Positions 1-12,019 of a stretch of DNA of 64,000 nucleotides are shown piece by piece. Within the stretch, counting starts at the first letter, position 1. Each line of letters opens with the position of its first letter. This DNA comes from Sinonovacula constricta (taxonomy: Eukaryota; Mollusca; Bivalvia; Cardiida; Solecurtidae). The translations under genes were made by a program, and so were the position numbers. Where the stretch lies: NCBI GenBank assembly GCA_007844125.1, contig CM017563.1, positions 41,742,012-41,806,011 of the forward strand, written 5' to 3'. The notes beneath the pieces were generated by a model. The model was not told the origin of the DNA, ran no database searches, and saw only the letters and a list, made by a program, of their open reading frames with translations.

Positions 1-1335
1 GACATATGTGCAGTGCAAGTTATTTTTCTGTATTTAAATTAGTTTTGAGGTGCTTAATTACCACATTGCATTTAGAAGTTAAGTTGGTATTGGTCGTACA
101 ATATAATCACTTTTATCATTGTTAACAAACAGTCAATAAGTCGAGTCTATCGGTCAGGGCATCAAAGCTCTTTACTTGTTAATTCCTATATATTCCTATA
201 TATGAAGCCGCATTTGCTTTGATTTTTGCTACAAACTTGTTCATTAAGTGGTTGCCCATGCTCCGTGGTATTTTCTATGCTTATTTTGTTAACTTTGTCT
301 CATGGTTGAATAAAAAAGTATTCGTAATAAAATATAATAAAATACAAGAGTTATGATAATGCAGAGACATACCCGTAGAAGATATATACTGAGTTCTTGA
401 ATCCTTGACGTGTGTTTGACATGATGAAACTCAGAATTACAACAATAATATCATATGCAGTGCCAAATAGGTTAGCATGCAACACACAGATTTGATCTTG
501 CGACAAACTATGCAATGACTCTGGGTAAACAAATTTAATCATTATTCATTTTATTATTATTTTTTACTTTTTTATTGTGAAAAATTGCATGCAAACATCC
601 CCTGGTTTGCTTGTTAAATTTATGTTCAAAGGTTACTTCATAATATTATATAATACAACTTCTTTGTCAGTTAAACTTCAAGTTTTGACTGTACAAACAT
701 GGTAAATGCATTTTTTCCAATTGAGTCGTGGTAATATAAATAACTTTAATTTTATCGAGACTTTCCAATTTTTCAAAGGTTATTACAGTTTTCATTTCGG
801 AAAGTTTTTCTCTCAGTCAGATAAGCTACACCACTTTCCCTATTAAGCTGCATTACACTGGTGAACTTGGCGAAAAGGAGTAATTAAAAGGTATAATATG
901 GCATCACGTCAATTCGAAATATAAACGAAATTCTACCAAACATCGCTACATTTGTATAAAGATCACAGCTAAATTTCTAAAAGTCGTAAACAACTGTCTA
1001 AAAAGCAACACCCATTATCTGATGTTTCTAAGTGTTGTGTTTCGTTTCATATATCCAATAACGTTTACGTTGTCTTCGTGCAACGCGTTATTGAACTTTG
1101 TCTGAGCCAGTTAGATATTGGACAAGGGAGGAAACTCTATACAGCTTGGTCGGCGTGCACGTCTACCAAAACAGGTGTCATTTTGTTACACACATTCCCC
1201 TCCATAATCTATAGTAACTAAGCGGAATGGCATTTCATTCATAAATGGTCGTTACGAGTACATCAAATGAGACATTACAATCCTTTTGCAAGAAATATGT
1301 AGTTGCGAAGCATCAAAGGCGACGCAAACGATTAA
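1..1335. other. Intergenic stretch, nothing recognised
   Basis: AT-rich sequence with frequent stops in all frames. I see no open frame above background, no RNA gene and no clear repeat except short AT runs. Confidence 0.5.
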
Positions 1336-1339
1336 TAGG

Positions 1340-1700
1340 TAAATAAAAAAAATGTCCTATCAAAAATTCCACAGATATTTAAATTTAATCTAAGGCTAAC
1401 AGGTTAAATATAAATTTGACAATAACACAGAGACGAAACATAACACACACAAAGAAAAAAAACACACATCAGTTACCGCCTTGGAACGGTCAGTCAGCAG
1501 AAGGACCGACTGGGGTGCTTAAACCTCGCACTTCCTAAAGGTTTTTCCTATCAAACAAACAGTGTAATTAAAAAAGAATCCCGTCAAAGTGAAGCAACTA
1601 ACAGTAAGCACCTGCATCGAGAGTTAAAAACAGATACAATAAACTTATATACATACATAATATCTAGTAATAGCATAAAATATAAACTAAACCAAATTTA
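1340..1700 (-). repeat. Dispersed repeat R1, copy 1
   Basis: This segment matches, in inverted orientation, 21,075-21,440. Shared landmarks are a GGAACGGTCAGTC block, a run reading as high-GC 'gggtgcttaaacctcgcacttcct' (split across the shared part), and AT-rich flanks ending near a 'tcctatcaaaa' motif. The same family is seen at 10,790-11,000, 38,440-38,650 and, as a fragment, 58,535-58,640. No coding potential or terminal repeats were found, so the class (LTR, LINE 3' end or DNA element) is unknown. Confidence 0.55.
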
Positions 1701-1943
1701 ACAAAAATGGGTTATGAAAGTCCGCAAAAAAGACTTTCACCCATGTGCAAATTTCAGTGAGAGCATTCCTTAAATAGGCGTTGCGCTCCTGTGCTCCAGC
1801 GCGTCGCAATCGATGTCTGGTCTTGACATACTGTACTTGTTATTGTTAACATTTAAATCATCATTGACGCAACTATTCTGTTTCTGTATCCATATTTGGT
1901 TCCGTACCTGCATTAGTTTCACTGTGTATGACGGCTAAAATTG

Positions 1944-2390
1944 TTAAAGGCATGCTGACACTTCTTTATTAAAATAAAACTGCTCCACTGAATGGATACC
2001 GGACGAATCCACATCAGCAAACCCTAATTCAGACTGAACTACGAGGCTGGCAAAGTCTACGTTACAGAAAAAGGGTATTACTTTATACACAGCCAGCTTA
2101 TTCTGAGCTATCGTCTTCCACCGGCTGGCTTTCGTGACATCGTTGACAACGAAGACGGAAAGTCTATCAAGTATTATCACTTACCGTCCAAGCAATGTCG
2201 AGAAAGGATTATCTTGCAAACCACCTGGCACCATTACATAAAGTCGGCCCTAGGGTTGCAGATGAAACTCTCCACTCACGCAGTAATCTTCTTTGAGGAA
2301 GGTGATTATGTGTACGTCGTGGCGTCACATCCGGATCACATAATGCAAAATCCTCCCGTCAACTGATTTGCTATATTTCTTCATAGGTCA
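1944..2390 (-). pseudogene. Possible decayed coding remnant, unrecognised
   Basis: On the minus strand an open stretch of 78 codons (1,944-2,180) is preceded by a GT donor-like site (GGTAAGTGATA, near 2,183). Upstream of that, one frame reads TLCNGARW before a stop, which only loosely recalls the LCNGTRL motif of PIF1/Helitron helicases. Several stops interrupt the region. It may be a worn transposon fragment or chance. Confidence 0.12.
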
Positions 2391-3004
2391 TGAGTTCCAT
2401 TGTCCTGAATATTAATCGACGATGTATTTTATACTCCATGTGCTCCTTGCTTGCTTCTTCTATAAACAGTTCAATAAATAACACGGGTCTTACTGTATGC
2501 CTTACTATAAATATAATAAATATATATCGAACTTTTTTTAAAACATTTTTAATTGAATTTTTAAATACAAATCTGAGATTATCAGAGATTTACAGAAATA
2601 TTTTTACACGTAAGAGTAATTTAATACCTGTGATAAGTAATCCACCTAAAGTTTAAACGAGAACGGTACCAACCAACGATACTTTTCTTTGACCAAGAAC
2701 TTATTGGAAAGTAAAGAAATAAGAGTCCAATCAAAAGACTATCATGTCTAACCCCCCAGACTTCAAGATAATAACCAGTTAAAGAACAGGTCGGTTTTTT
2801 TTTAAACTCCATAACATAAGGTGCTTGCCATATGTGGAAGGTGAGGGTTAAACTATTCGGTAGGTCGGTTCTTTTTCTCTCTAAAGACGCGTAGTTGAAA
2901 TAATTAAATTAAATACGGTATTACGAATAATTTATATTCCGATGTTACCTTTACCTAATATCCTATATTGTCAATGTTTGACATTCGGGGAAACCACGAA
3001 CTTT

Positions 3005-3110
3005 ACCGAAGATCAAATATACTGTGCTGACCTGCGGTGCGCCGGTGGGTGGTTCTAAAAAGAACTTTGTTCGGGATATTCAGCTATCAAGATAGCTGGA
3101 CGTAGCTCTA
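3005..3110 (+). repeat. SINE-tail-like fragment
   Basis: The stretch with CTGACCTGCGGTGCGCCGG resembles the body of the tRNA-derived SINE at 27,373-27,610 (GTGACTTGCGGTGTGCCGG). It lacks the tRNA-like head, so it would be a 5'-truncated copy. Confidence 0.3.
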
Positions 3111-3329
3111 ATGGCCACACTTAGTCGCTGTAGTCCAATGCAATGAAATTCATAATAAAACAGAACATTAAAAACATATCTACATTTAAGTCAGTATGAA
3201 GTAGCAAATACAAAGAATCAGACCAGAGTGTTAAAAGAATCTTATTTAAGCGAGTTGAATAATCGTTACAAAACAATGCCCTCTCAATGATTGTTGGATT
3301 CTGTTTATCACATTACCACATACTAACCT

Positions 3330-3420
3330 TTTCGGTTGTTGTTGTTTGATTGTTTGTTTTTGTTGTTGTTGTTTGTTGTTGTTGTTGTTGGTGGTGGTTT
3401 TTTTTGTTGTTGTTGTGTAA
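3330..3420 (+). repeat. Imperfect (TTG)n microsatellite
   Basis: TTG triplets with TTTG and GGTGG interruptions over about 90 bases. The Gln/Asn/Thr-rich reading on the other strand is a by-product of the repeat. Confidence 0.85.
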
Positions 3421-3479
3421 AATATAATTTTAAACAGAATTTGAAGCTGCGGTATTTTTGGTACGGGAAGCAAAGTAAA

Positions 3480-4370
3480 AACGTTTAACGTCAGGGCAAT
3501 AAACAGCTGGAACTCGGAAACTTACAAGTGTGTCGAAAATAACAAATAACCACTGTAACTTAATGTGTACACATCAATATAAGTAATAAATATATGTGTT
3601 ACCTCAAAATGAAAATGTGCTAAAATGTTGCTTTTATTGTGATGGACAAGGACTGTGTTGCATCCTGCCCGACAGTGATTTACTGTCATAGGCTCCGTGT
3701 ATCATTAAATATCAAAATTAAGAAATGAGCGTTAGTGTGCATAGCAATCCTTAGTTTTGAGATCGAACGCTTCATTGTGGGAATGCAAGCCTAACCAAAC
3801 AAACATTGAAAGCTAAACGCTCTTCAAAGACGTACAGGCAAAATAAACCTCACGATTCGTAAAACTAACATATCTATTCATTTATTATGTTCTGAATGTT
3901 GCTATATTCATGTTTCTGGTGTTGAACCTCCTCTGCTATATTTATGCTTGCATGTTCATCAAACACTGATGCTTATCACACATTCAAATGAATATTCGGG
4001 AGGAACATAAGAAAAAGTCCTACAAGAATAATTACAATAAAAAATAACAACAACAAACGAATACAACAACACAAACAAACACTGCACTGGCTATAAAGTC
4101 ATTTCGATCCATATATGCATACAACTATGTGCATAATTGGTTGGTTAGGTGACATTTACTCCTACAAAGGTGGCGACCACTTCCTGAAAGTCAAAGTTTC
4201 CACGTCACAGCCCGGTGTAGGACGTGTAGATATATAAGGTGAGTTGTTGTAGGATATGAAAACTCTCTATCATAACTGGTCTCTATACTTGTCCAGCCGG
4301 TGAAAGACAACTTGCAGTCACATTGCTGCTATCGCCTATGCAGTTTATTTGGCATGAACCCATAGAATAA
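3480..4370. other. Intergenic stretch, nothing recognised
   Basis: AT-rich single-copy-looking sequence. No gene, RNA or repeat structure recognised. Confidence 0.45.
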
Positions 4371-5087
4371 CAGGAGAAATATGTAAAGACAAAGAGAGAT
4401 ATTTGGGCCGAGGTGCAGGAAAAGGTCGATACAAGACCAGTAGAGAAGAAAAATGGGCCTTTAAAAAATCTCAGTACTCCTGAAATTGTTCAGTGCCTAA
4501 GCATGGAGGACCTTCACTACCACATTAAAAACACTGGCACAAAGTTGCTATGGACATGTGAAGGAACTATGTTACACAAAATTATCAGTCCAAAACAGAG
4601 ACCAAAAAATGAAATCTTGCCACTAGAACATGCTTTCCACAGCATTAATAGTTCTGCTGTAGTAAGGAATCTAGATTGTGTGTCATTCAAATCATTTTAT
4701 GAAAAATTCATTGACATATCAAGTGATGCACTATTAGCATTTGTGAAAATACTGTGTCTCAGTCCAACCAGCTATGACAGGATGCTCGAAAATTACGACT
4801 CTCGTCAAGCAAAATCAATGCTTTGCCAAAAACAGGTCGTGCAGACCCTGAATTATTGGTCACTAACCAGATTTATCTACGCTTCAAAGGAATCAGTGTC
4901 ACCTAGTATGGACTGCGACAAGAATCTGAAACTCAAACTTGGTTTCGGTGACTCAATAGCGCAACAAAGACATGTGCGGCCAAAGAGTGTTGTTTGCTGT
5001 GGTAAAACATCCGCATTACTCATTGTGGTGTGGTCTTTTCCCACTAAACCATATTTCATCAATTCATTACTGAAAACAGATCGTTAA
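4371..5087 (+). CDS. Unrecognised open frame, possible internal exon or transposon ORF fragment
   Basis: The frame is open from just after a TAA at 4,368 to the stop ending at 5,087, about 238 codons, far longer than background here. It has no ATG near its start and directly follows an ACAG, so it could be an internal exon. The first ~185 residues look protein-like: a Lys/Glu-rich N-terminus, then LSMEDLHYHI, KLLWTCEGTMLHKIISPK and ALLAFVKILCLSPTSYDRML. No signal peptide or membrane segment is evident there. From about 4,935 the frame runs into repeat arm A (GGTTTCGGTGACTC onward), so the last ~50 residues are probably not original protein. I do not recognise the family. It may be a captured gene fragment or a piece of a transposon, truncated where the duplicated arm begins. 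Confidence 0.35.
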   Translation, partial: QEKYVKTKRDIWAEVQEKVDTRPVEKKNGPLKNLSTPEIVQCLSMEDLHYHIKNTGTKLLWTCEGTMLHKIISPKQRPKNEILPLEHAFHSINSSAVVRNLDCVSFKSFYEKFIDISSDALLAFVKILCLSPTSYDRMLENYDSRQAKSMLCQKQVVQTLNYWSLTRFIYASKESVSPSMDCDKNLKLKLGFGDSIAQQRHVRPKSVVCCGKTSALLIVVWSFPTKPYFINSLLKTDR

Positions 5088-8000
5088 CAGATTCCGAGTA
5101 TATGACGAGGTCTGAAGATCCTAATAATAACTAACCGTGTGAACGGTGTGGTATGTATTCGTATTGTTTTCTCTAACGGTTAACTTATACAAATAATATT
5201 TATACAAATGAATGAAGACTGGAATGATGCCAACATATCAATGTTATAAGAAAAAGGTTAAAGCGACTTGATCTCAGTTGAGCGAACATATATATGCATG
5301 ACACACAGTACTTAACGATTCGCATGTCATGTAGGTTTGAATCACCGTCGTGTCTATCACCTCTCAGCGTATTGTTTATGACTGACGTACCCATAGCCGT
5401 AAGTGCGCTTTGGATTGCAGATAAACTATAATGTCGAGCTGCAAGTCTAAAATACTATAACATAGTCGCGACGCTTTTGACTTTCCGAACCTTTAGACAA
5501 CAAAAAATAACATACATGAAAAAATCAACAAACAAACTGGTAAGTCTGACCAACTGTGACAAATCGCTTTTAAGTTAGGTAACACTAAACATGGGTATGT
5601 TCTGTTCCACTGGAACTGTCCAAACCTTTAAAACAAATGATTGCTTCGTGACTTTGTTTTAATCTCATTGTCATATACGATTAATATATCTGCATGCATT
5701 GATTCTACACCAAAACTGACGAAAAGGACGACAACCTTTGTAATTGTCGAACAATTTAGCTTCATAGAAAAAGGCATTGTAAATTTGCACTAGAAACACC
5801 CCAAATCCAAACCATAAATAACATTTTCACTTCCTGAAAAAAACCCACTAAATTATGACAACGACAAGGAATCTCTAAGTGGTAACATTTGTGTTATTCT
5901 GCATTGTCTAAACTGTCAATTGACATAAACTGAAAAAGATTATCACAAACATACGAACCAAAGCAACACACATTTACCAAGACATTTAGATGGTCCATAT
6001 GACAGTTTCTCATTTCTGTGTCATATACATGAACGTTTTCTAATTCTTTAAATAGGTTTTCTTCTATACATTTGCCAAACAGTTTCTAGATTATACAGTA
6101 TTTTTAACTGTTGTATCCGATTGGTTGCCTTTATCTAATACATATAACGCAAACTTCAAACTTACTTTTTTTAGAAATTGAGCATAAACTAATATTTAAG
6201 TCTACGATAAGACGCACCGGAACACTTTCTTGATTGCAAGACACTTGAAATCTTGAAATATAGATGTCAGAGCCGTTTTCCCGATGACTTACGTGAACCT
6301 AAAAGTAAGAAGTCACATAGTGTTAGTATAATATAGCTAACAGTGCAGAATGGATCAGATTGGAAAAACATGTTTGTAATAATCAATGTAATGTTTGACT
6401 TGACTTGTAAAAGAGAATTTCTCCTCGACATTGGAAAATTATTTTGATCCTTAATTGTCCTTTGTCCTTTAAGTAGTGATTAAACGCATCTCGCAAATTT
6501 CCAGCTAGCTAGAACGTTCTGCTCTCGCCAGACAACTTTCAACAACCTCAACTGCATTTAAAAAAAAACAAAGTTCGCATACTTTGTATTGCGTATTCAG
6601 TTGAGTTCTGACGATGGGTATAAGCAAGATTTCCTAGCAATATCGTGTCCCGCATTCTATGTGGGTAATCACTATATATTTGCTTGGTGGATCGACCGGA
6701 CTTACTTTATGTCAGTGCCAAAACTGTCTTTTGGGATCTGACTGCACCTCGGCAAAATCCGTTATATATCGCAGCTTCCTATTTGTATTGCTTTGAAAAG
6801 TTATCTTTAGTTTTTGTCTCCGCCCGAGGAATTCATCCTTTTTGAGAGCTGTTTAACCAGACTTTAAGATGCCATTCGGTTGCTGGAGTTCAAGTGATAA
6901 ACAATTGCAGTAAGTAAAGTTATCTTGTTTATATCGCTTCACAATAAAAAAAAATGACTTGAAGACCATTTGTCAACTCTGTCTTTCAGTTTTTTTAACC
7001 AGGATCATCTCCTAACGTTGATTGTTGTTTAGCTGCTTTTGTTCCTTTATGTCCTATGATGGTTGAAGGGGAAGAAAAGAACGAAAGAAGTGGCTCGTCA
7101 GAATCTCCCCTTTCGTATTCTTAAAATGATATGTCCGTTTAAATGCGTTGGACCAAAAGGAGGGAGGGTGTTAGTATTGTGGCTGAAGTCCTGTTCATTA
7201 ACAGCAACCGTCCAACCGAAATTGACTTGTGTTTTGCCCTTGGCCCTTCACATACATCCAAGCCGTCGTTGCCTGTGGAATTCTGATTCCTCGAAGTTTT
7301 TTTTTTTTAAATCTTGCCACAACGCCTTCATCAAAGCCCTGTTCTTGATTCGGATACTGTCACTATACGCCTGTCAATAGTTTTTGAAACTTTGTCATTC
7401 TTATCATGTCGAAGCTGCCTTGGAGGCTATTTCCTTTTAGAAACTGCATTCTTGGGCTCTTTATCACAGCCGTCTGTCATGACATGGTCGCTTGTTCTGT
7501 GCTACCCCCTGGCAGTCAAATGTCAACTGGAATATGAAACTAATAGTAACAAGATTATCAAAAAACGCTAAAGCCACACACTGTTTTTAAGAAGAACAAT
7601 GCAGACACCCACAAAGTATTTGATAAAGGGTCACTTTAAACAGGTATAAAGCAGGACTGAATTGAAATATAATTTTCCCACAGTTAACCGCGCGGTTATA
7701 CTTCCTGGTTACACGTATGTCTTACTAATGTTTATTGTGTTGATGGATTACTTTAGTCTTGCAAAAATATGATTCCTTAATATATATTTTAAATGTTATG
7801 TACAGTTACTTTGACATCTATTTATAATATAATATAATTTATAATATAATATACACAGATTAAGCATACAACCTGCGCTTTGAGTCAAGGCCGATCTTCG
7901 TTTTTTATGTGTATGACAGCAATATTCCCCCGGGTTTAAGAAACACCGTGAAGTCCAATCAACATGCCTCAGATTTTCAGCTCATATTGACTTAACTCAA

Positions 8001-9570
8001 CATGGCAACTGCACACGTGAATGGGAAAATCTTAAAAGTTTGCATAAGAATTAAGGATGTGTAGAAGCGTCCTTGGAATATGCAAACAAGCAAACTGATC
8101 TTGGCTTAAAATCCATCTCTCTTGACATCGACATGCTTGAACTTTGCAATCAGTGGCGGAAAAACAAACATTTTAACAGATCAAAACACCATCCTTTCAC
8201 GCTGCTAGTACCTTATGCATAGCAGCAAGTGGAAACTCCGATAGTTCCGTAATTCAGTTGTGGATAGCAATGCTTTTTAAAGAATGCACTTTTTTATGGA
8301 GACGATAGTACAGACGGGAAAAAATCGCAGCTGTTTTGTGAGCCCTCTTGAGAGAAAAACAACTAGTAAATCGCTTTTAACAGAATAGCTTGCAGCAATA
8401 AAATGTTGCTTGCAATAGCAGTAGACATGAATACAAGTTCGCAGCTGGCAAAATTGATCAAGTCGATGTTAACAATGCAGCGTGTAATTATAAACGTATA
8501 AGGCAAAAATGAACCAAGCAAAATAGCAAAATGTATCTGATTAAATGAAACCAAAAAGGGTATTTGGACGTGTTTGGATGTGCATATTTCACCAAATACA
8601 CGCTAGAGTATGTTTAATATGGCGACTAACAGCAAAATTGTGTGTATAATAAGTCGAGCGATATCTAGATAGTGTCACTAATGGAGGGTTTCACGAGGTA
8701 AAGATTTTCTTGCCGATAATAAATTCTTGTAGGCCTTACGTTGTAAAAGGCAAATGGTCTTGACCTGTATAGTGTCTGTACTTGTATAACACTTGTTTGT
8801 TTTTGTGTCCTTCGGTGTCAGTATAAATAGTGTTACCTATGAATGCTAATGGATACGGCCACAGTACGCTAAATTATTCTCAATTGCATACATTTTTTTA
8901 AAAACGTTGAACTGATAAAGTCGACCAATTATTTTGCTACAACATGCTGCTTGCGTGCTCTTTTATCAGATAATTTTAGCAAACTAATGCTGTAGTTTGA
9001 AAGCTACCTGCTGTGTACGTCCTTGTATTTTTTATCAAGGTCGCGTTTGTTGATTTCAGTTTTGTAGGTTACACGTTTATATTGCGTGATACTGATAATG
9101 GTGGCTGTTATAACCGGCTAAAAACATTTGGACGGATGTCTGAACTTTAAGTCAGATTGCAGTATGATATATTTATAGCTAAATTCTTTTCGTGAAAGAT
9201 ATGTATAATGTGGAGTAGTTAAAAACAAGCCCAAGACATTATCAGCCAATCTGAAATAGATACAAAAATACACCTGCATAAATCAACATAGTTACAGTAC
9301 GCAGTTGGTTTTATTTTTAAAAGAAGCCCCTTTACCACTTTTTAATCGGATCCAGTGAGAAATCGCCTGGTAACTGACGTTTACAATGTCTTTCTCACAT
9401 GGGTTTCTACACTCCTCGTGCGATGAAGGGCCTACAAAAATGATTTCGGATTTATTTATGTTAACGCTTTATGCATCAGACTTGGCTGAATGTGAGAATA
9501 TCATCATTTCTTGTGAACGTCTTCATGCACATAATTTTCAGGTGTACCACCTCTCGCCCCCATCCCCCAG

Positions 9571-9630
9571 CCCCCCCCCCCCCCAAAAAAAAATAAAATA
9601 AAATAAACAACAACAACAAAAACATAGCGA
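9571..9630 (+). repeat. Poly-C tract followed by A-rich (AAAT/AAC)n tail
   Basis: A run of about 15 C is followed by AAAATAAAATAAA and AAC repeats. The inverted paralogue at 17,548-17,570 has a poly-G run at the same place, so the homopolymer is older than the inversion. Confidence 0.7.
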
Positions 9631-10789
9631 CACGTGCATCCTTGAGGAGCATTTTATGTAAATAAAGCACACATCTGAATTCGGGACATTGTGATTAAAA
9701 ATGAGGTAATGTAGCGTTAATAGTACTAAAAAGTATGTCTCACAATCGAAAAGTCTAGACCATAGTAAAATAAATGAGCCTTGAAGTTTCCCGTCTTATA
9801 AATATATTTTACGCAAAACCATTTAAAATGTACTGCTCAGGTGCATCGATGGAGTTAATCTGATTCACGCCGCCTCGGCGTGGTTAGTCATGTGTAAATT
9901 AAACTAAAGCACCTTATGAGATTACACGTAACTTGTGCTTTATGAATTCGTCTGATACAAAAGCGTGATCTTAACACATTGAAGATGTTTTCCAGATATC
10001 TTGTTCGCAGCGTAGAGAAGCCTAAATGAGACATTCAAAATCTAATGTCATATTGATTTGTACTGATCCCATATCGCGATATGCATTATGCAGGTTTTCT
10101 CTGAGGAAAACAAAACAAAACAGAAACAACTCAGTTACGAGTGTGCGTACAGAAATTAGGTCTGGTAACATCTTGTGATTTTTGGGCGGTGTCGCTTGCA
10201 ACACCGTCTAGAGTGACGGAAAAGCTAGATCTCAGTATCAGGTGCACACAAAATTAACCCTGCATGGCCTTGACTGCTTGTGGCCATGTATCCTCACCTG
10301 GAAAAAAGTAGTGCATGCACAGAACAAATATGTAAGAAGAATAGACGCGTCAATTGTGGCCTGGTACGCTTCAAATATTATCATAAATATTTATATCTGT
10401 TTAAACTGGAAGTTTATTATAATATGTAATTCAGATATACACGAAATGCGGATTTATTAATGAACAAGGCCGAGTACGAATATCACTCATAGAGGAATGG
10501 GTCGCAATGCTGAGCGCACTTCTATGCACTATCTCCTAGGCCGATATATTTTCGATATCCCGCGAGGGGCCTCTCTGCCTTATGCGGCTCTGAATCAGTA
10601 ATATGTAATGGCATAAGTCATTTGTATCATCTCAGCATCTCAGTCTAAAGCTACCGCATTCGGAAGAGAATAGTGCACTCTGAATCTTTAGATTTTTATC
10701 ACAGGGGTGTAAGAGATAGTAGTTTATTTCAAAGTAAGTTTTTGGTCGAAAGACATTATACACGAAAAGAAATAAACCTCAAACGTTAT

Positions 10790-11000
10790 CGACTTCGAAC
10801 GGTCAGTCGGCAAAAGGACGAACATGTTTTCATATACCCCGTTTGCTGAACGCTGAAACCTCGTATTTTCTTAAGTTTTTTCCCATAAGCAAACAGTGAA
10901 AATAAAACAAATTCGATCAAATTGAGAAAACTAACAGCAAACACATGCATCATGGGTAATAAACATATAAAATAATGTCATATACAAACAGAATAACACT
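10790..11000 (-). repeat. Dispersed repeat R1, copy 2
   Basis: Contains the GAACGGTCAGTCGGCAAAAG block and the following region with AAACAGTGAAAATAAAA, matching 1,480-1,690 in the same orientation and 38,440-38,640 inverted. Confidence 0.5.
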
Positions 11001-12019
11001 AATTAAAATGATCTATCAATATATATACCGGAGATAAATGCCTCCGCTACCTACCAGTTGCAAAAAAGAAAATAGTATGAAATATGAAGTAGAACAGCTA
11101 AAGAGTTAATGCTGTTATAAGTAAAAACGTTTTAGAACGCAATTCAAACTAACATAACAAAATGTACGTTTATGTAATGACATCCAAATGCAATGTTATA
11201 AGAAGCCGAGTATTTATCCGCAAAAAAACAGAAGAAAAGCAAATAAAAACCCTGTAGTTTTACCCACTTTATAATCTCACATTACATTGGGGTATGAAGA
11301 ATGTTCATGCTGTTCCACCTATTTAGGGCACGACTAAAGGTATGAGAAGACTGATTTATAAATGAAATTAATGAGTTGAAACAATACAACAACTGGTGTC
11401 CAGCATTGAAATCGTCGCCTTTTTTATAAGTTCTTGCAAACCTTGTAAATTGTGACATATAAATACTATAATAGATAGCACAGGGTCGGTCGTCTCTGTT
11501 GTCATAGATAAGCACAGACGTTGTCATTGGAAACAGTGTTACCAGTTGTTGCTTTATGACTGAAATTGGTTTGAAGAGGCATAGAGCAACTGAAGTAATG
11601 GGCCTTCAGAACAGTCGTTATTGCCTTCGTTGTCCCCGTTTATCTGCAAGTGGCTGGACCAGGTGCAAAAAGGCTGTCAGTACAATTATAGTGCCAATAT
11701 CAACTGTCTTACCATTTATGTATTATGTTTTGCTCGCCATAACATCAACAACGAGCTTTCATCTTCATTCAATAACAGTTAGATGAGCCCGGATCTTGAT
11801 CCCCAAACTGCCCCTAAAATCATATCCTCCCTCCCTCTCAGTAGGTTTTGATGCCATTGTCGTTCTCGACATGTAACTGGTTGGATGAATGTTTCCCGTA
11901 CATTGTGTCGCTAGCCCGTTAAACCTAGCGAGTCCCTTCATAATGGCCGCCTGTCATGGTCATCACTTTTTCAACATTAACTCTTTTCGGGTAGGTGCAG
12001 GTAAACTTAAAAATATAAT

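Noticed and set aside
2184..2390. PIF1/Helitron helicase motif TLCNGARW on the minus strand
   Set aside because: The match covers only a few residues and is followed within a few codons by a stop; no other helicase motif found.
7063..7571. Overlapping frames matched by 19,737-20,125 in the inverted arm
   Set aside because: Different frames are open in the two copies, with frameshifts between them; not consistent with a gene.
10242..10460. 72-codon frame repeated at 16,708-16,926 and 39,058-39,246
   Set aside because: The three copies lie in the duplicated arms, differ in length and are broken at different places, with no recognisable domain.
11556..11786. 76-codon frame with a similar inverted paralogue at 37,531-37,797
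   Set aside because: Most base differences between the two copies change the amino acid (for example E/D, G/D, R/G, V/E, P/L, W/C), so there is no protein-level constraint. Shared duplicated DNA explains the similarity.
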